17,923 nucleotides of DNA from Candidatus Eiseniibacteriota bacterium (GTDB lineage: Bacteria > Eisenbacteria > RBG-16-71-46 > JABDJR01). Shown piece by piece: positions 1 through 7,347 of the stretch (position 1 is the stretch's first letter; each line of letters begins with the position of its first letter). The position numbers and the translations under genes were made by a program. The notes beneath the pieces are model-generated. The model saw only the letters and a program-made list of their open reading frames with translations. It made no database searches and had not been told where the DNA came from. The stretch is from contig JABDJR010000052.1 of the NCBI GenBank assembly GCA_013003415.1, positions 1-17,923 of the forward strand. The letters run 5' to 3'.

Positions 1-1
1 G

Positions 2-400
2 ACCAAAGCCGAAGAAGTCCTGCGACAAGAAACGCAGCGCCTGGGATTCGAAGTGCGCGATCCTTCTCAGCCCGCGGGAACTCTCTCCGGGGGGGAACGT
101 CAAACCCTGGCCATTGCCCGAGCCGTGTACTTTGGGGCCGAGCTTTTGATTCTCGATGAACCGACTTCCGCCCTGGGGGTGGCTCAGAAGTCACAGGTCC
201 TCCGGCAAATCGATACCCTGAGGAAGCAGAACCTCGCTATCATCCTCATTACCCACAATGTCCGCGATGCCTATGCGGTGGGGGATCGCTTCACGATCCT
301 TGAACGGGGACAGTCGATGGGGACCTACAAGAAGAGTGAGATCTCCCGAGACGAGCTGCAAGAGAAGATGGCCGGCGGGAAGGAACTCGTTAGTTTTTGA
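2..400 (+). CDS. Sugar-type ABC transporter ATP-binding protein, 3' end only
   Basis: This is the C-terminal part of an ABC ATPase; the reading frame is open to the window edge, so the Walker A region lies outside. What remains has the ABC signature LSGGERQ, a Walker B segment LLILDEPTSAL and the switch histidine in LITHN. The downstream wording (VGDRFTILERG, then GTYKKSEIS) is typical of FrcA/XylG-like ATPases of carbohydrate (CUT2) importers. These energise a membrane permease fed by a periplasmic sugar-binding protein. It is likely the last gene of an importer operon whose other genes lie upstream, since the next gene, 29 nt downstream, is unrelated. The family call is firm; the sugar is unknown. 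An internal GTG at 53 opens the same frame but would start just before the signature motif, so it is not the true start. Confidence 0.9.
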   Translation, partial: TKAEEVLRQETQRLGFEVRDPSQPAGTLSGGERQTLAIARAVYFGAELLILDEPTSALGVAQKSQVLRQIDTLRKQNLAIILITHNVRDAYAVGDRFTILERGQSMGTYKKSEISRDELQEKMAGGKELVSF

Positions 401-429
401 CCTAGGCAGATCACCAAGCCAGGAACACC

Positions 430-816
430 ATGCAACCAACCGTTTCCTACATCACTCTCGCCACGAACGACATTCCTAAAGCAGTCGCGTTCTATCGCGA
501 TGTCTTTGGCATGGCCACCGGCAAAGAGACCGACACCTACGCTTTCTTGAAATCTCCCGGCGCCATGCTCGCCCTCTATCACCGGAAGCATTGGCGTTCT
601 CTGACCGGAACGCCGGCACCAGCCATGGTGGGTGGAGTGCTTGTTTCCCTGAACGTCGGCTCAGAAACCGAGGTCAACGCCATCATCGAGCGCGCGACGG
701 CACAGGGAAGCCTTGTCCAGAGTGACGCCACGGCCACCGAATGGGGTGGCTACAACGGCATGATCCAAACTCCCGAAGGACACCTTTGGGAAATCGTGTT
801 TAACCCAAACCTTTAG
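430..816 (+). CDS. VOC (glyoxalase/bleomycin-resistance fold) family protein
   Basis: A 128-residue single-domain protein of the vicinal oxygen chelate superfamily. The N-terminal half begins VSYITLATNDIPKAVAFYRD, the usual first beta-alpha unit. The C-terminal half ends WGGYNGMIQTPEGHLWEIVFNP, typical of the PhnB/glyoxalase-like subgroup. The C-terminal glutamate metal-ligand position (E in HLWEI) is present, but the first strand has no histidine, so binding of a glyoxalase-I-type metal centre is uncertain. The start is supported by AGGA at 421-424, 5 nt upstream. Members include lyases, dioxygenases and drug-binding proteins; nothing here identifies the substrate. It follows the ABC ATPase by 29 nt and could be co-transcribed with it. 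Confidence 0.85.
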   Translation: MQPTVSYITLATNDIPKAVAFYRDVFGMATGKETDTYAFLKSPGAMLALYHRKHWRSLTGTPAPAMVGGVLVSLNVGSETEVNAIIERATAQGSLVQSDATATEWGGYNGMIQTPEGHLWEIVFNPNL

Positions 817-910
817 TTTCCAGCCGACAGCGTTTCTTTTCTTGCCAGAATCGCAGAAATCAATCAATCTTGCCCTCAGATGAGCCATGCGCGCCTTGTG
901 AAAGAGGGAA

Positions 911-2203
911 ATGGCGTCTAGTAAGACACCGTCGATACATCTAAATCTGAATGTTCGTGGCCTCAAGCAGTCGGCCACCCTCCGCATCAACGAAGAAAGT
1001 AACAACCTTCTTCGTAGCGGTCATCGTGTCTTCAAACTTGGCCTCGGTCAGTCCCCCTTCCCTGTTCCCACGCCGGTGGTTGACGAGCTCAAGGTCAACG
1101 CTCACCAAAAAGACTATCTACCCGTCATGGGGCTCCGCGAATTGCGGGGCGCGGTGGCCGACTTTCACAATCGCACCCAACACGAACGGTTCAGCCCCGA
1201 CGGCGTGATGATTGGACCCGGCTCGAAAGAGCTGATGTTCATTTTGCAGCTCGTGTACTACGGCGACCTTGTCATCCCTACCCCGAGTTGGGTTTCCTAC
1301 GCACCGCAAGCTCACATTGTGGGACGGCACATTCGTTGGCTTCCCACTTCCGTTGACGACGGTTGGCGACTCACGCCGGAGCGCCTTCACAAACTCTGCA
1401 GCGACGACCCGGACCGGCCTCGCCTGTTCATTTTGAATTATCCCTCGAACCCGACGGGCATGACCTACAAGGCCGAAGAGCTTAGGGCTATTGCCACCAC
1501 CGCGCGGAAGTATCGCGTGCTCTTCTTGTCCGATGAGATCTATGGGGAACTCCATCATCGCGGTCAACACATCTCCATTGGGCGCTACTACCCCGAAGGC
1601 ACCATTATCAGCAGCGGCTTAAGTAAGTGGTGCGGTGCCGGGGGTTGGCGTTTGGGAACCTTCACCTTTCCCGAAGAACTAAACTGGCTTAAAGACGCCA
1701 TGGGCGTCGTGGCCAGTGAAACCTACACATCGACTAGCGCGCCCATTCAATACGCGGCGGTCCGTGCTTTCCAAAGCGACATTGTGATTGAAGAGTACCT
1801 CTGGAACATACGTCGCATTCTTCGCCGCCTCGGGCGAGTCTTGGCGCAGCGCCTTTCCGATGCCGGGGTGAGGATCAGCGAACCCCAAGGTGGCTTCTAC
1901 TTGTTCCCCGATTTCTCGCCTTTCCGAGAAGACTTGAAAGAACGCGGCATTGAAACGAGCGAGGAGTTTTGTCGACGGTTGCTCAAAGAAACGGGGGTGG
2001 CAGCGCTCCCCGGCAGTGATTTTGGTCATTCCGAAGACGCCTTAACCGTTCGCCTTGCCTATGTCGACTTTGACGGAACAAGGGCTTTGGTTGCGGCGGA
2101 GCAGATTCCCCCCCAGAAGTCTTTGGACGATGGCTTTTTGGAAATGTACTGCCACAACTGTTTAGAAGGCATCGATCGCATCTGCAATTGGATTCAGGGT
2201 TAG
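911..2203 (+). CDS. Class I/II PLP-dependent aminotransferase
   Basis: A 430-residue fold-type I aminotransferase, the usual length for the family. The expected residues are visible: the SNPTG loop with Asn180, Asp208 and Tyr211 in SDEIYG (pyridine nitrogen and O3' contacts), Lys239 in SGLSKWCGAGGWRLG as the internal aldimine lysine, Arg247 as phosphate ligand, and Arg381 in LTVRLAYVDF as the probable substrate-carboxylate arginine. It therefore very likely transfers an amino group between an amino acid and a 2-oxo acid in the cytoplasm; the side-chain specificity cannot be read. The final 35 residues or so (after VAAEQIPPQ) contain two cysteines. The next gene starts 2 nt after the stop, so the two are almost certainly co-transcribed. 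The start has only a weak ribosome site (GAGG at 904-907). Confidence 0.92.
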   Translation: MASSKTPSIHLNLNVRGLKQSATLRINEESNNLLRSGHRVFKLGLGQSPFPVPTPVVDELKVNAHQKDYLPVMGLRELRGAVADFHNRTQHERFSPDGVMIGPGSKELMFILQLVYYGDLVIPTPSWVSYAPQAHIVGRHIRWLPTSVDDGWRLTPERLHKLCSDDPDRPRLFILNYPSNPTGMTYKAEELRAIATTARKYRVLFLSDEIYGELHHRGQHISIGRYYPEGTIISSGLSKWCGAGGWRLGTFTFPEELNWLKDAMGVVASETYTSTSAPIQYAAVRAFQSDIVIEEYLWNIRRILRRLGRVLAQRLSDAGVRISEPQGGFYLFPDFSPFREDLKERGIETSEEFCRRLLKETGVAALPGSDFGHSEDALTVRLAYVDFDGTRALVAAEQIPPQKSLDDGFLEMYCHNCLEGIDRICNWIQG

Positions 2204-2205
2204 GC

Positions 2206-3042
2206 ATGCGCAAAGAAGAAGAGAAAACAGACTACGAAAGAAGTCTCCGCGGCCGCCTTCACGAAATCATCTTTGAAGCCGACACCCCCATGGGGAAAGC
2301 GTTCGATGTCGCATTGATCCTGTTCATCATCATGAGCGTGATGGTGGTGCTGCTTGAGAGCGTAGAAGCGGTTCGAGAGCACTATGGCTACGAGCTGTAT
2401 TTATTAGAGTGGTTTTTCACCATTGTTTTCTCGATTGAGTATGTGCTTCGCCTTTACAGTCTCCGGCGTCCCCACAAGTACGCAACAAGCTTCTTTGGCG
2501 TTGTCGATCTACTCGCCGTTTTGCCCACGTATCTCGACCTCATTCTTCCCGGGAGCCGGTACTTACTCACGATTCGGTTCCTGCGTGTTCTCCGTATCTT
2601 CCGCGTCCTTAAGCTCGTCAAGTACATCGGCGAGGCGGGCATGTTGTCGCGGGCGCTGCTCCAAAGTTTTCGAAAGATCACGATCTTTCTTTTTGTTGTG
2701 CTCACCTTAGTCACGATTCTGGGTTCGTTAATGTATGTGATTGAAGGTCAGGCTTCGGGGTTCTCCAGCATTCCCAAGGGGATTTACTGGGCCATCATTA
2801 CCCTGACCACCGTGGGCTACGGTGATATCACGCCGGCTACGCCCCTAGGTCAGACCGTGGCTGCCTTTGTCATGATTTTGGGCTACAGCATTATTGCCGT
2901 GCCCACCGGCATTGTGTCTGCTGAGATGGCTGCGGTTTCAAAGCTCCAAATTTCCACCCAAAGCTGCCCGGATTGCAGTTCCGAGGGCCATGATCTCGGA
3001 GCCAAGCACTGCAAAAACTGTGGAGCCCAAATGAGCCCATGA
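2206..3042 (+). CDS. Voltage-gated-type potassium channel with C-terminal zinc ribbon
   Basis: A 278-residue six-helix ion channel. The N-terminal cytoplasmic segment is followed by hydrophobic helices. An S4-like helix carries arginines at roughly every third position (IRFLRVLRIFRVLKLVK). A pore loop follows, with the potassium filter TTVGYGD (Thr201-Asp207), and then an inner helix. The short tail has two CxxC pairs, Cys254/Cys257 and Cys269/Cys272, a zinc-ribbon pattern rarely needed for conduction. The ATG at 2206 is preferred over an in-frame TTG at 2188 because AGGG lies 6 nt before it and it does not overlap the upstream gene. It sits between the aminotransferase (2 nt gap) and the cyclase (4-nt ATGA overlap), so the three are expected on one message. 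Potassium selectivity follows from the filter; the role of the metal-binding tail is inference. Confidence 0.92.
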   Translation: MRKEEEKTDYERSLRGRLHEIIFEADTPMGKAFDVALILFIIMSVMVVLLESVEAVREHYGYELYLLEWFFTIVFSIEYVLRLYSLRRPHKYATSFFGVVDLLAVLPTYLDLILPGSRYLLTIRFLRVLRIFRVLKLVKYIGEAGMLSRALLQSFRKITIFLFVVLTLVTILGSLMYVIEGQASGFSSIPKGIYWAIITLTTVGYGDITPATPLGQTVAAFVMILGYSIIAVPTGIVSAEMAAVSKLQISTQSCPDCSSEGHDLGAKHCKNCGAQMSP

Positions 3043-3692
3043 CAAAGTTCATCGACCTGAGCCACACGATTCACCATGACCTTCTGACCTACAAGGGGTT
3101 GCCGCGCCCCGTAATCGAAGATCACATGGCCCGCGATGCCTCGGAAAAGAACTACACGCCCGGAACGACCTTTCAAATCGGGAAGATCTCGATGGTCGCT
3201 AACACCGGCACGTACATCGACGCTCCGTTTCATCGGTATGAAGACGGGAAAGATTTGGCAGGTTTCGAGCTAGGGCAAGTGGCCAACCTCGACGGAGTTT
3301 GTGTTGCCACTCAAGCGACCGCCGTTGGTCCGGAGCACTTGCCTCAAAACGGCCTGGAGGGCAAGGCTCTCCTCATTGCCACGAGGTGGCACAAGCATTG
3401 GAAAACCGATCACTACACTTCTGGCCAGCATCCCTATCTCACGAAAGAAGCTGCGGAACATTTAGCCGGGCAGAAGGTAGGCTTAGTAGGAATTGATAGC
3501 TACAACATCGACAGCATCGCTGATGGGTCTCGTCCGGTACACACGGCTTTGTTACGGGACGACATACCCATTGTGGAACACATGGCCGACCTCACTCTGC
3601 TCGTGGGCCGGACCTTCCGCTTCTTTGCGGTTCCACCCAAGGTGCAGGGTATGGGGAGTTTTCCCATCCGAGCCTTTGCGATCGTGAGCTAA
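3039..3692 (+). CDS. Cyclase family protein (kynurenine-formamidase-like metal hydrolase)
   Basis: A 217-residue member of the cyclase family (Pfam Cyclase), which includes bacterial arylformamidase KynB. It opens with FIDLSHTIHHDL, the usual first strand. In the HxGTHxDxPxH signature it reads N55-T-G-T-Y59-I-D61-A-P-F-H65, so the first two metal-binding histidines are replaced. The later ligands of the second site look kept (H in RPVHTALL and E in PIVEHMADL). This NTGTY variant is, from memory, shared by a subgroup of the family, so it need not be inactive, but a KynB-type reaction cannot be assumed. Translation is coupled to the channel gene by an ATGA overlap. Pairing with an aminotransferase would fit amino-acid catabolism, for example of aromatic compounds, but that is only a context guess. 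Confidence 0.85.
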   Translation: MTKFIDLSHTIHHDLLTYKGLPRPVIEDHMARDASEKNYTPGTTFQIGKISMVANTGTYIDAPFHRYEDGKDLAGFELGQVANLDGVCVATQATAVGPEHLPQNGLEGKALLIATRWHKHWKTDHYTSGQHPYLTKEAAEHLAGQKVGLVGIDSYNIDSIADGSRPVHTALLRDDIPIVEHMADLTLLVGRTFRFFAVPPKVQGMGSFPIRAFAIVS

Positions 3693-3792
3693 CCCTCCAG
3701 TTCCTCTCAGCACAGCCAACGGCCGACCAACACAAGCTGGGTTGAACCTTCAGATCGAAGATTCTAAAGCGGCTCCAGGTTTGGGGTCGCCG

Positions 3793-3821
3793 TTTTCATG
3801 CAGCTCCGAATGGGCTAAAAT
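3793..3821 (+). promoter_or_regulatory. Candidate sigma-70 promoter for the ArsC-like gene
   Basis: TTTTCA at 3793-3798 and TAAAAT at 3816-3821 are separated by 17 nt, a plausible -35/-10 pair. They lie in the 190-nt gap before the reductase gene and would place the transcript start about 55 nt before its ATG. The -35 is only a 4/6 match. Confidence 0.35.
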
Positions 3822-3882
3822 CCCCCTCGCCCTAGCCGGCAACTCTTTCCCGCGATTCTGCGTATTTCTATGTGAGGGCCTC

Positions 3883-4236
3883 ATGGCAAAAGTTACGATC
3901 TATCACAACCCACGATGCTCCAAGAGTCGTCAGACCTTGGCCATCCTCAACGACGAAGGAGAAAGCGTCGACGTGGTGGAGTATTTAAACGAGCCGCCTA
4001 GCGCCTCAAAACTCGATTCCATTCTTAAGTCGCTCGATCTGCAACCGCTCGACGTCATCCGCGCGGGCGAAAAACGATTTAAAGAACTCGGCCTCTCCAA
4101 GAAAGATGATCGCCCCCGCAAGGAGTGGATCAAGCTGATGGTCGAGAACCCGATTCTGATTGAACGACCCATTGTGGTGAAAAACAAGAAGGCGGCTCTA
4201 GGCCGCCCACCCGAAAACGTTTTGGACATTCTTTAG
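3883..4236 (+). CDS. arsC: ArsC/YfgD-like thioredoxin-fold reductase (arsenate reductase family)
   Basis: A 117-residue protein of the ArsC/Spx family. It has the N-terminal active-site segment YHNPRCSKSRQTL with Cys12, and the C-terminal block ERPIVV...GRPPENVLDIL. Length and wording are closest to Escherichia coli YfgD, a short ArsC paralogue annotated as glutaredoxin-dependent arsenate reductase. Arginines in ERPIVV and GRPPENV are candidates for oxyanion contacts. The reading frame extends upstream to 3742, but those codons have no ribosome site and do not resemble the family, whereas MAKVTIYHNPRC is the standard N terminus; GAGGG at 3874-3878 lies 4 nt before the ATG. No arsR, arsB or acr3 is nearby, so a dedicated arsenic operon is not indicated and a general thiol-redox role is equally possible. 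Confidence 0.85.
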   Translation: MAKVTIYHNPRCSKSRQTLAILNDEGESVDVVEYLNEPPSASKLDSILKSLDLQPLDVIRAGEKRFKELGLSKKDDRPRKEWIKLMVENPILIERPIVVKNKKAALGRPPENVLDIL

Positions 4237-4321
4237 GCTCTAAGCTTCCAAGCCGTCCTGGTCCCACATCTCGACGGAAGCAGCCGTGCTATTTTGCCGG
4301 GAACTCTAACAAGGAGAAAAC

Positions 4322-4918
4322 ATGCCAGGTCTTGCCCTCTTGGGCATTCTTGTCGGTGGTGCGATTCTCATCGTGATGTTCGTGGTCGGGATTTACAACC
4401 GACTCGTCCAACTTCGCAACCGAGTTAAGAACGCTTTTGCCCAAATCGACGTCCAGCTCAAACGTCGCTACGATCTCATTCCTAATCTTGTCGAAACCGC
4501 AAAAGGTTATATGAAGCACGAGAAGGAAACCCTCGAAGCGGTGATTCAGGCTCGGGCTCAAGCCGTGTCGGGCCTTCAGGTGGTGGCCGACGATCCGGCG
4601 AACGCCCAGAAGATGGCGGAGTTCATGAAGAAGGAAGGTGCTCTCACCGGCGCTCTTGGGAAGCTCCTTGCCGTGGCCGAGGCCTATCCCGATCTCAAAG
4701 CGAACGAAAACATGATGCAGCTGAGTGAAGAGCTCACTTCAACCGAAAACAAAGTCGCGTTTTCTCGCCAGGCCTACAACGACTCGGTTCTCGCTTATAA
4801 CAACGCGGTGGAAACCGTTCCCAACAACTTTGTCGCCGGTTGGTTCCGCTTCGAAAAGGCCGCCTTCTTCGAAGTCGAAGTGGAAACCCAACGCGAAGCT
4901 CCCAAAGTTTCTTTCTAG
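4322..4918 (+). CDS. lemA: LemA family membrane-anchored protein
   Basis: A 198-residue LemA protein. One N-terminal membrane segment (about residues 3-23, LALLGILVGGAILIVMFVVGIY) is followed by the family hallmark YNRLVQLRNRVKNAFAQIDVQLKRRYDLIPNLV, written here in two parts: YNRLVQLRNRVKNAF and QIDVQLKRRYDLIPNLV. A helical, mostly soluble domain completes it. The biochemical role of LemA is not established; the protein is generally exposed outside the inner membrane and is often encoded next to an M48 protease, as here, 12 nt upstream of the protease gene. AAGGAG at 4311-4316 gives a strong ribosome site 5 nt before the ATG. The C-terminal end (WFRFEKAAFFEVE) matches the family's usual ending, so the gene is complete. 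Confidence 0.93.
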   Translation: MPGLALLGILVGGAILIVMFVVGIYNRLVQLRNRVKNAFAQIDVQLKRRYDLIPNLVETAKGYMKHEKETLEAVIQARAQAVSGLQVVADDPANAQKMAEFMKKEGALTGALGKLLAVAEAYPDLKANENMMQLSEELTSTENKVAFSRQAYNDSVLAYNNAVETVPNNFVAGWFRFEKAAFFEVEVETQREAPKVSF

Positions 4919-4930
4919 GTCCTACCTCCC

Positions 4931-6868
4931 GTGAATTTCTTTGAGCATCAAGACCAGGCGCGACGAAACACGAAGCGTCTGGTCTTTTACTTTTTCGCGG
5001 CTACCGGACTCATTGTCCTCGCCGTCATGGCGATCGTGGCGATCGTGATGGTGCCGGCTGCGGCCAAAGAAACGGGGGCCACCGGGTTCGATGCGGTCGC
5101 CCAGAGCGCGGGACCGATTCTCATTTCCGGTTTGGCCGCTCTGGGTCTAATCGGCATGGGCAGTCTAAGCAAAACGGCTTCGCTTCGAGGTGGAGGCGGC
5201 GTGGTTGCCCGTCAACTGGGAGGCTCTCGGGTCGAGCCCGACGACATGGATCCCTCGCGCCGTCGCCTCATGAATATTGTCGAGGAGATGTCGATTGCCT
5301 CGGGCATGCCCGTCCCCGAGGTCTATGTGCTCGAAAACGAGTCGGCGATCAACGCGTTCGCCGCCGGCTTTAACCCCGGAGATGCAGCGATTGCAGTGAC
5401 ACGAGGCTCCATGGAACGGCTCACCCGAGATGAGCTTCAAGGAGTGATTGCCCACGAGTACAGCCACATCTTCAATGGCGACATGAAACTCAACATGCGC
5501 CTCATTGGAATTCTTCACGGCATCCTTTTGATCGGTCTCACCGGACGACTTCTCTTTCGAGGCATGGCTCATGTCCGGTTGGGTAATCGTAGGGAGAAGG
5601 ATTCGGGCGGCATCGTCATTGCTATCTTTGTGGCCGGGCTGGCCATGATCATTCTGGGTTCTATCGGTGTTTTCTTTGGTCGCCTCATCAAAGCCGCCGT
5701 TTCAAGGCAACGTGAATTTCTTGCCGACGCTTCCGGAGTTCAGTTCACAAGAAACCCTCTGGGGCTTGCCGGCGCGCTGAAAAAGATCGGGGGCTTTGAG
5801 GAGGGTTCCCGACTGGAGGCGGCGCGGACCGAAGAGGTCTCCCACATGCTGTTCGGGCCGGGCAGCAAGTCCTTCGCCGGCATGTTCGCCACGCATCCAC
5901 CGCTAGAAGAACGCATCCTTAAGCTCGACCCGGCGTTCAAGTCCGAAGAGTACGAACGCATTGCGCAAGAAGAGGCGGTTCGGCTTCAAAGCGCAGACGT
6001 TTCCGCTCAGGTGGCCGGCTTTGCCGCTGCCGATTCCATCCCCATTCAGAGAGATACTGTGGTTGAGTCCATAGGAAACCCTTCGGAAGCACACTTCGAG
6101 TATGCAAGAGGAGTGCTGAAAGACATCCCGGTTTCCATTCGCGAAGCCTTACTGTATCCGCGCAACACCGTCCTCCTTGTGATGGCGATGATCCTCGGTT
6201 CCGATCCCAAGAACAGGTCGCGCCAGATGCAACTGCTTGAGCACCATCTGGGAAGAAACGCACTGGCCCCCATCAACATGCTTGCCGAAGCGGTTCATGA
6301 GTTAGGTCCTGCCTATCGGTTGCCTATTTTGGATCTTGCTATTCCCGTGCTTCGCCGACTGCCGGCTCACGAGATTGTCGACGCACTGGAGTTCGTACAA
6401 GAACTTGCCTCGGTTGATGGAGAGATTGATTTCTTTGAGTTCGTGTTGGCGCGCATGCTTCAAACGCATTTGTTCGACGCGGTGCAGTCACCATCAATCG
6501 CCCAGAGACACCGCTATTCCATTGAGCAGTTCAAGAGCCAGGTTCAAACCGTGCTCGCGGCTACAGCCCGGGTGGGCCATCCCGAAGAGGAAGTTCATCA
6601 GGCTTATGTGGCGGGTTTTCAAACCTTGGGCGTGTCGTCCCCGGGAGCGGTTCCCGCGCTCAACATGCTGCAACTTGATAAGGCCTTGGTCGAACTGGAC
6701 GCCCTCAAACCCAAGGACAAGCAAAGACTCCTGGAGGCCATGGTGGCATCCATCTCTCACGACCAACAGGTCACGGTGGAGGAGTCTGAGATTCTCCGAG
6801 CCGTATGCGACACCCTTCATATCCCCCTTCCACCGCTCGAGGCGCAAGCCTCCCCTTTGAACTCCTAA
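4931..6868 (+). CDS. M48 (HtpX-like) membrane metalloprotease with long C-terminal extension
   Basis: A 645-residue integral membrane zinc protease. Two membrane segments lie near residues 18-45 and 62-80. The zinc motif HEYSH is at 175-179, and two further hydrophobic segments lie near 189-210 and 228-252. Glu262 in REFLADASG is the expected third zinc ligand. HtpX proteins are near 290 residues, so about 300 residues are extra. That C-terminal half is predicted soluble and contains two segments resembling TerB-like helical repeats (VDGEIDFFEFVLARML around 496, and a similar acidic helix start at Asp611). It begins with GTG 12 nt after lemA, with no strong ribosome site, so coupling to lemA translation is likely. 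M48 proteases of this type are thought to degrade or process membrane proteins; LemA is the obvious candidate partner by position. Confidence 0.9.
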   Translation: MNFFEHQDQARRNTKRLVFYFFAATGLIVLAVMAIVAIVMVPAAAKETGATGFDAVAQSAGPILISGLAALGLIGMGSLSKTASLRGGGGVVARQLGGSRVEPDDMDPSRRRLMNIVEEMSIASGMPVPEVYVLENESAINAFAAGFNPGDAAIAVTRGSMERLTRDELQGVIAHEYSHIFNGDMKLNMRLIGILHGILLIGLTGRLLFRGMAHVRLGNRREKDSGGIVIAIFVAGLAMIILGSIGVFFGRLIKAAVSRQREFLADASGVQFTRNPLGLAGALKKIGGFEEGSRLEAARTEEVSHMLFGPGSKSFAGMFATHPPLEERILKLDPAFKSEEYERIAQEEAVRLQSADVSAQVAGFAAADSIPIQRDTVVESIGNPSEAHFEYARGVLKDIPVSIREALLYPRNTVLLVMAMILGSDPKNRSRQMQLLEHHLGRNALAPINMLAEAVHELGPAYRLPILDLAIPVLRRLPAHEIVDALEFVQELASVDGEIDFFEFVLARMLQTHLFDAVQSPSIAQRHRYSIEQFKSQVQTVLAATARVGHPEEEVHQAYVAGFQTLGVSSPGAVPALNMLQLDKALVELDALKPKDKQRLLEAMVASISHDQQVTVEESEILRAVCDTLHIPLPPLEAQASPLNS

Positions 6869-7026
6869 GACAAAGAGCAACAATCACTTTCGGGATTTCA
6901 GGTCTAAGAGGCTGCGGCGCAGCCCAAAGAGGCGTACGAATTGTCAAAACGCAGTCAAAATAGGCGTATTAGCTTAACTTGAACAGTCTTTTGTTCGTGA
7001 CTAGCCTGGAGGGTTCGCCTTGGCTG

Positions 7027-7035
7027 TGGTAAAAT
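7027..7035 (+). promoter_or_regulatory. Candidate extended -10 promoter element
   Basis: TGG followed by TAAAAT (7030-7035) forms an extended -10 (TGn-TAAAAT); no good -35 lies 16-18 nt upstream. If used, transcription would begin near 7042 and run straight into the paired segments at 7045-7132. Confidence 0.3.
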
Positions 7036-7041
7036 ATAGGG

Positions 7042-7135
7042 CGCGAGAGCCAGCAGTCGGAAATGTGTCCGACAGTCAGACCAGACAGCTCCCCCCGAGC
7101 CCGCTCTCCCCAACAACTTCTTTAAGTTGTTGATT
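7042..7135 (+). ncRNA. Candidate structured RNA or leader element
   Basis: Directly visible pairings are an outer stem GAGAGC (7045-7050) with GCTCTC (7103-7108), an inner hairpin GTCGGA/TCCGAC (7056-7061 and 7068-7073), and a 3' hairpin of nine perfect pairs (CAACAACTT at 7111-7119 with AAGTTGTTG at 7124-7132, loop of four). The last is followed by GATTTACAAT rather than a U-run, so it is a poor terminator. The element sits just after an extended -10 box. It may be a small RNA, or the upper part of a long aminomutase leader. This is inferred from pairing alone; no known family is recognised. Confidence 0.3.
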
Positions 7136-7163
7136 TACAATAGAATACAGGTCCACTTATAAG
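7134..7163 (+). promoter_or_regulatory. Candidate sigma-70 promoter for the aminomutase gene
   Basis: TTTACA (7134-7139) and TATAAG (7158-7163) each match five of six consensus bases and are 18 nt apart. This would start a transcript near 7170 and leave a leader of about 175 nt before the aminomutase start, which is long for a simple leader. Confidence 0.45.
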
Positions 7164-7347
7164 ACAGGCCCATTTCGGGTCCTGGGCATCACTACCTGCC
7201 TGACTCATTGATTTGCGTTTAGCTGCTTTTCAGGCCCTCAACCGAGCAGGGTGCCCTAGTGAAATGACCAAAGCCAAGGTCCGGGAAAAGTCGCGGTTTT
7301 CAACGATCGCGTAAGTGTGGGGGTTTATGTCTGGAGAGAGGGTGATG

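Larger units (their letters stand above)
6869..7347. other. Gene-free 479-nt region with multiple inverted repeats and promoter-like boxes
   Basis: No convincing coding frame spans this stretch between the protease and the aminomutase genes. It contains a GC-rich hairpin at 6910-6924 (GGCTGC, 3-nt loop, GCAGCC), an inverted repeat at 6981-6996 (GAACA, 6 nt, TGTTC), a hairpin at 7056-7073 (GTCGGA, 6 nt, TCCGAC) enclosed by GAGAGC/GCTCTC at 7045-7050 and 7103-7108, a 9-bp hairpin at 7111-7132, and further short pairings at 7168-7187 and 7198-7235. Two promoter-like elements are described separately. I recognise no known riboswitch, T-box, 6S RNA, tmRNA, RNase P or SRP signature. Confidence 0.6.

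Noticed and set aside
3742..3882. 47-residue N-terminal extension of the ArsC-like protein
   Set aside because: It has no ribosome site at its TTG start, no family similarity, and it contains the candidate promoter; the standard family N terminus begins at 3883.
6336..6860. 174-codon plus-strand frame inside the M48 protease gene
   Set aside because: It is an out-of-frame shadow with low-complexity Arg/Ser-rich content and no ribosome site; the protease frame continues through it.
7240..7260. AGGGTGCC in the aminomutase leader as a T-box or lysine riboswitch element
   Set aside because: The match to the T-box core stops after a few bases, and no specifier stem, antiterminator or lysine-aptamer landmarks are visible.
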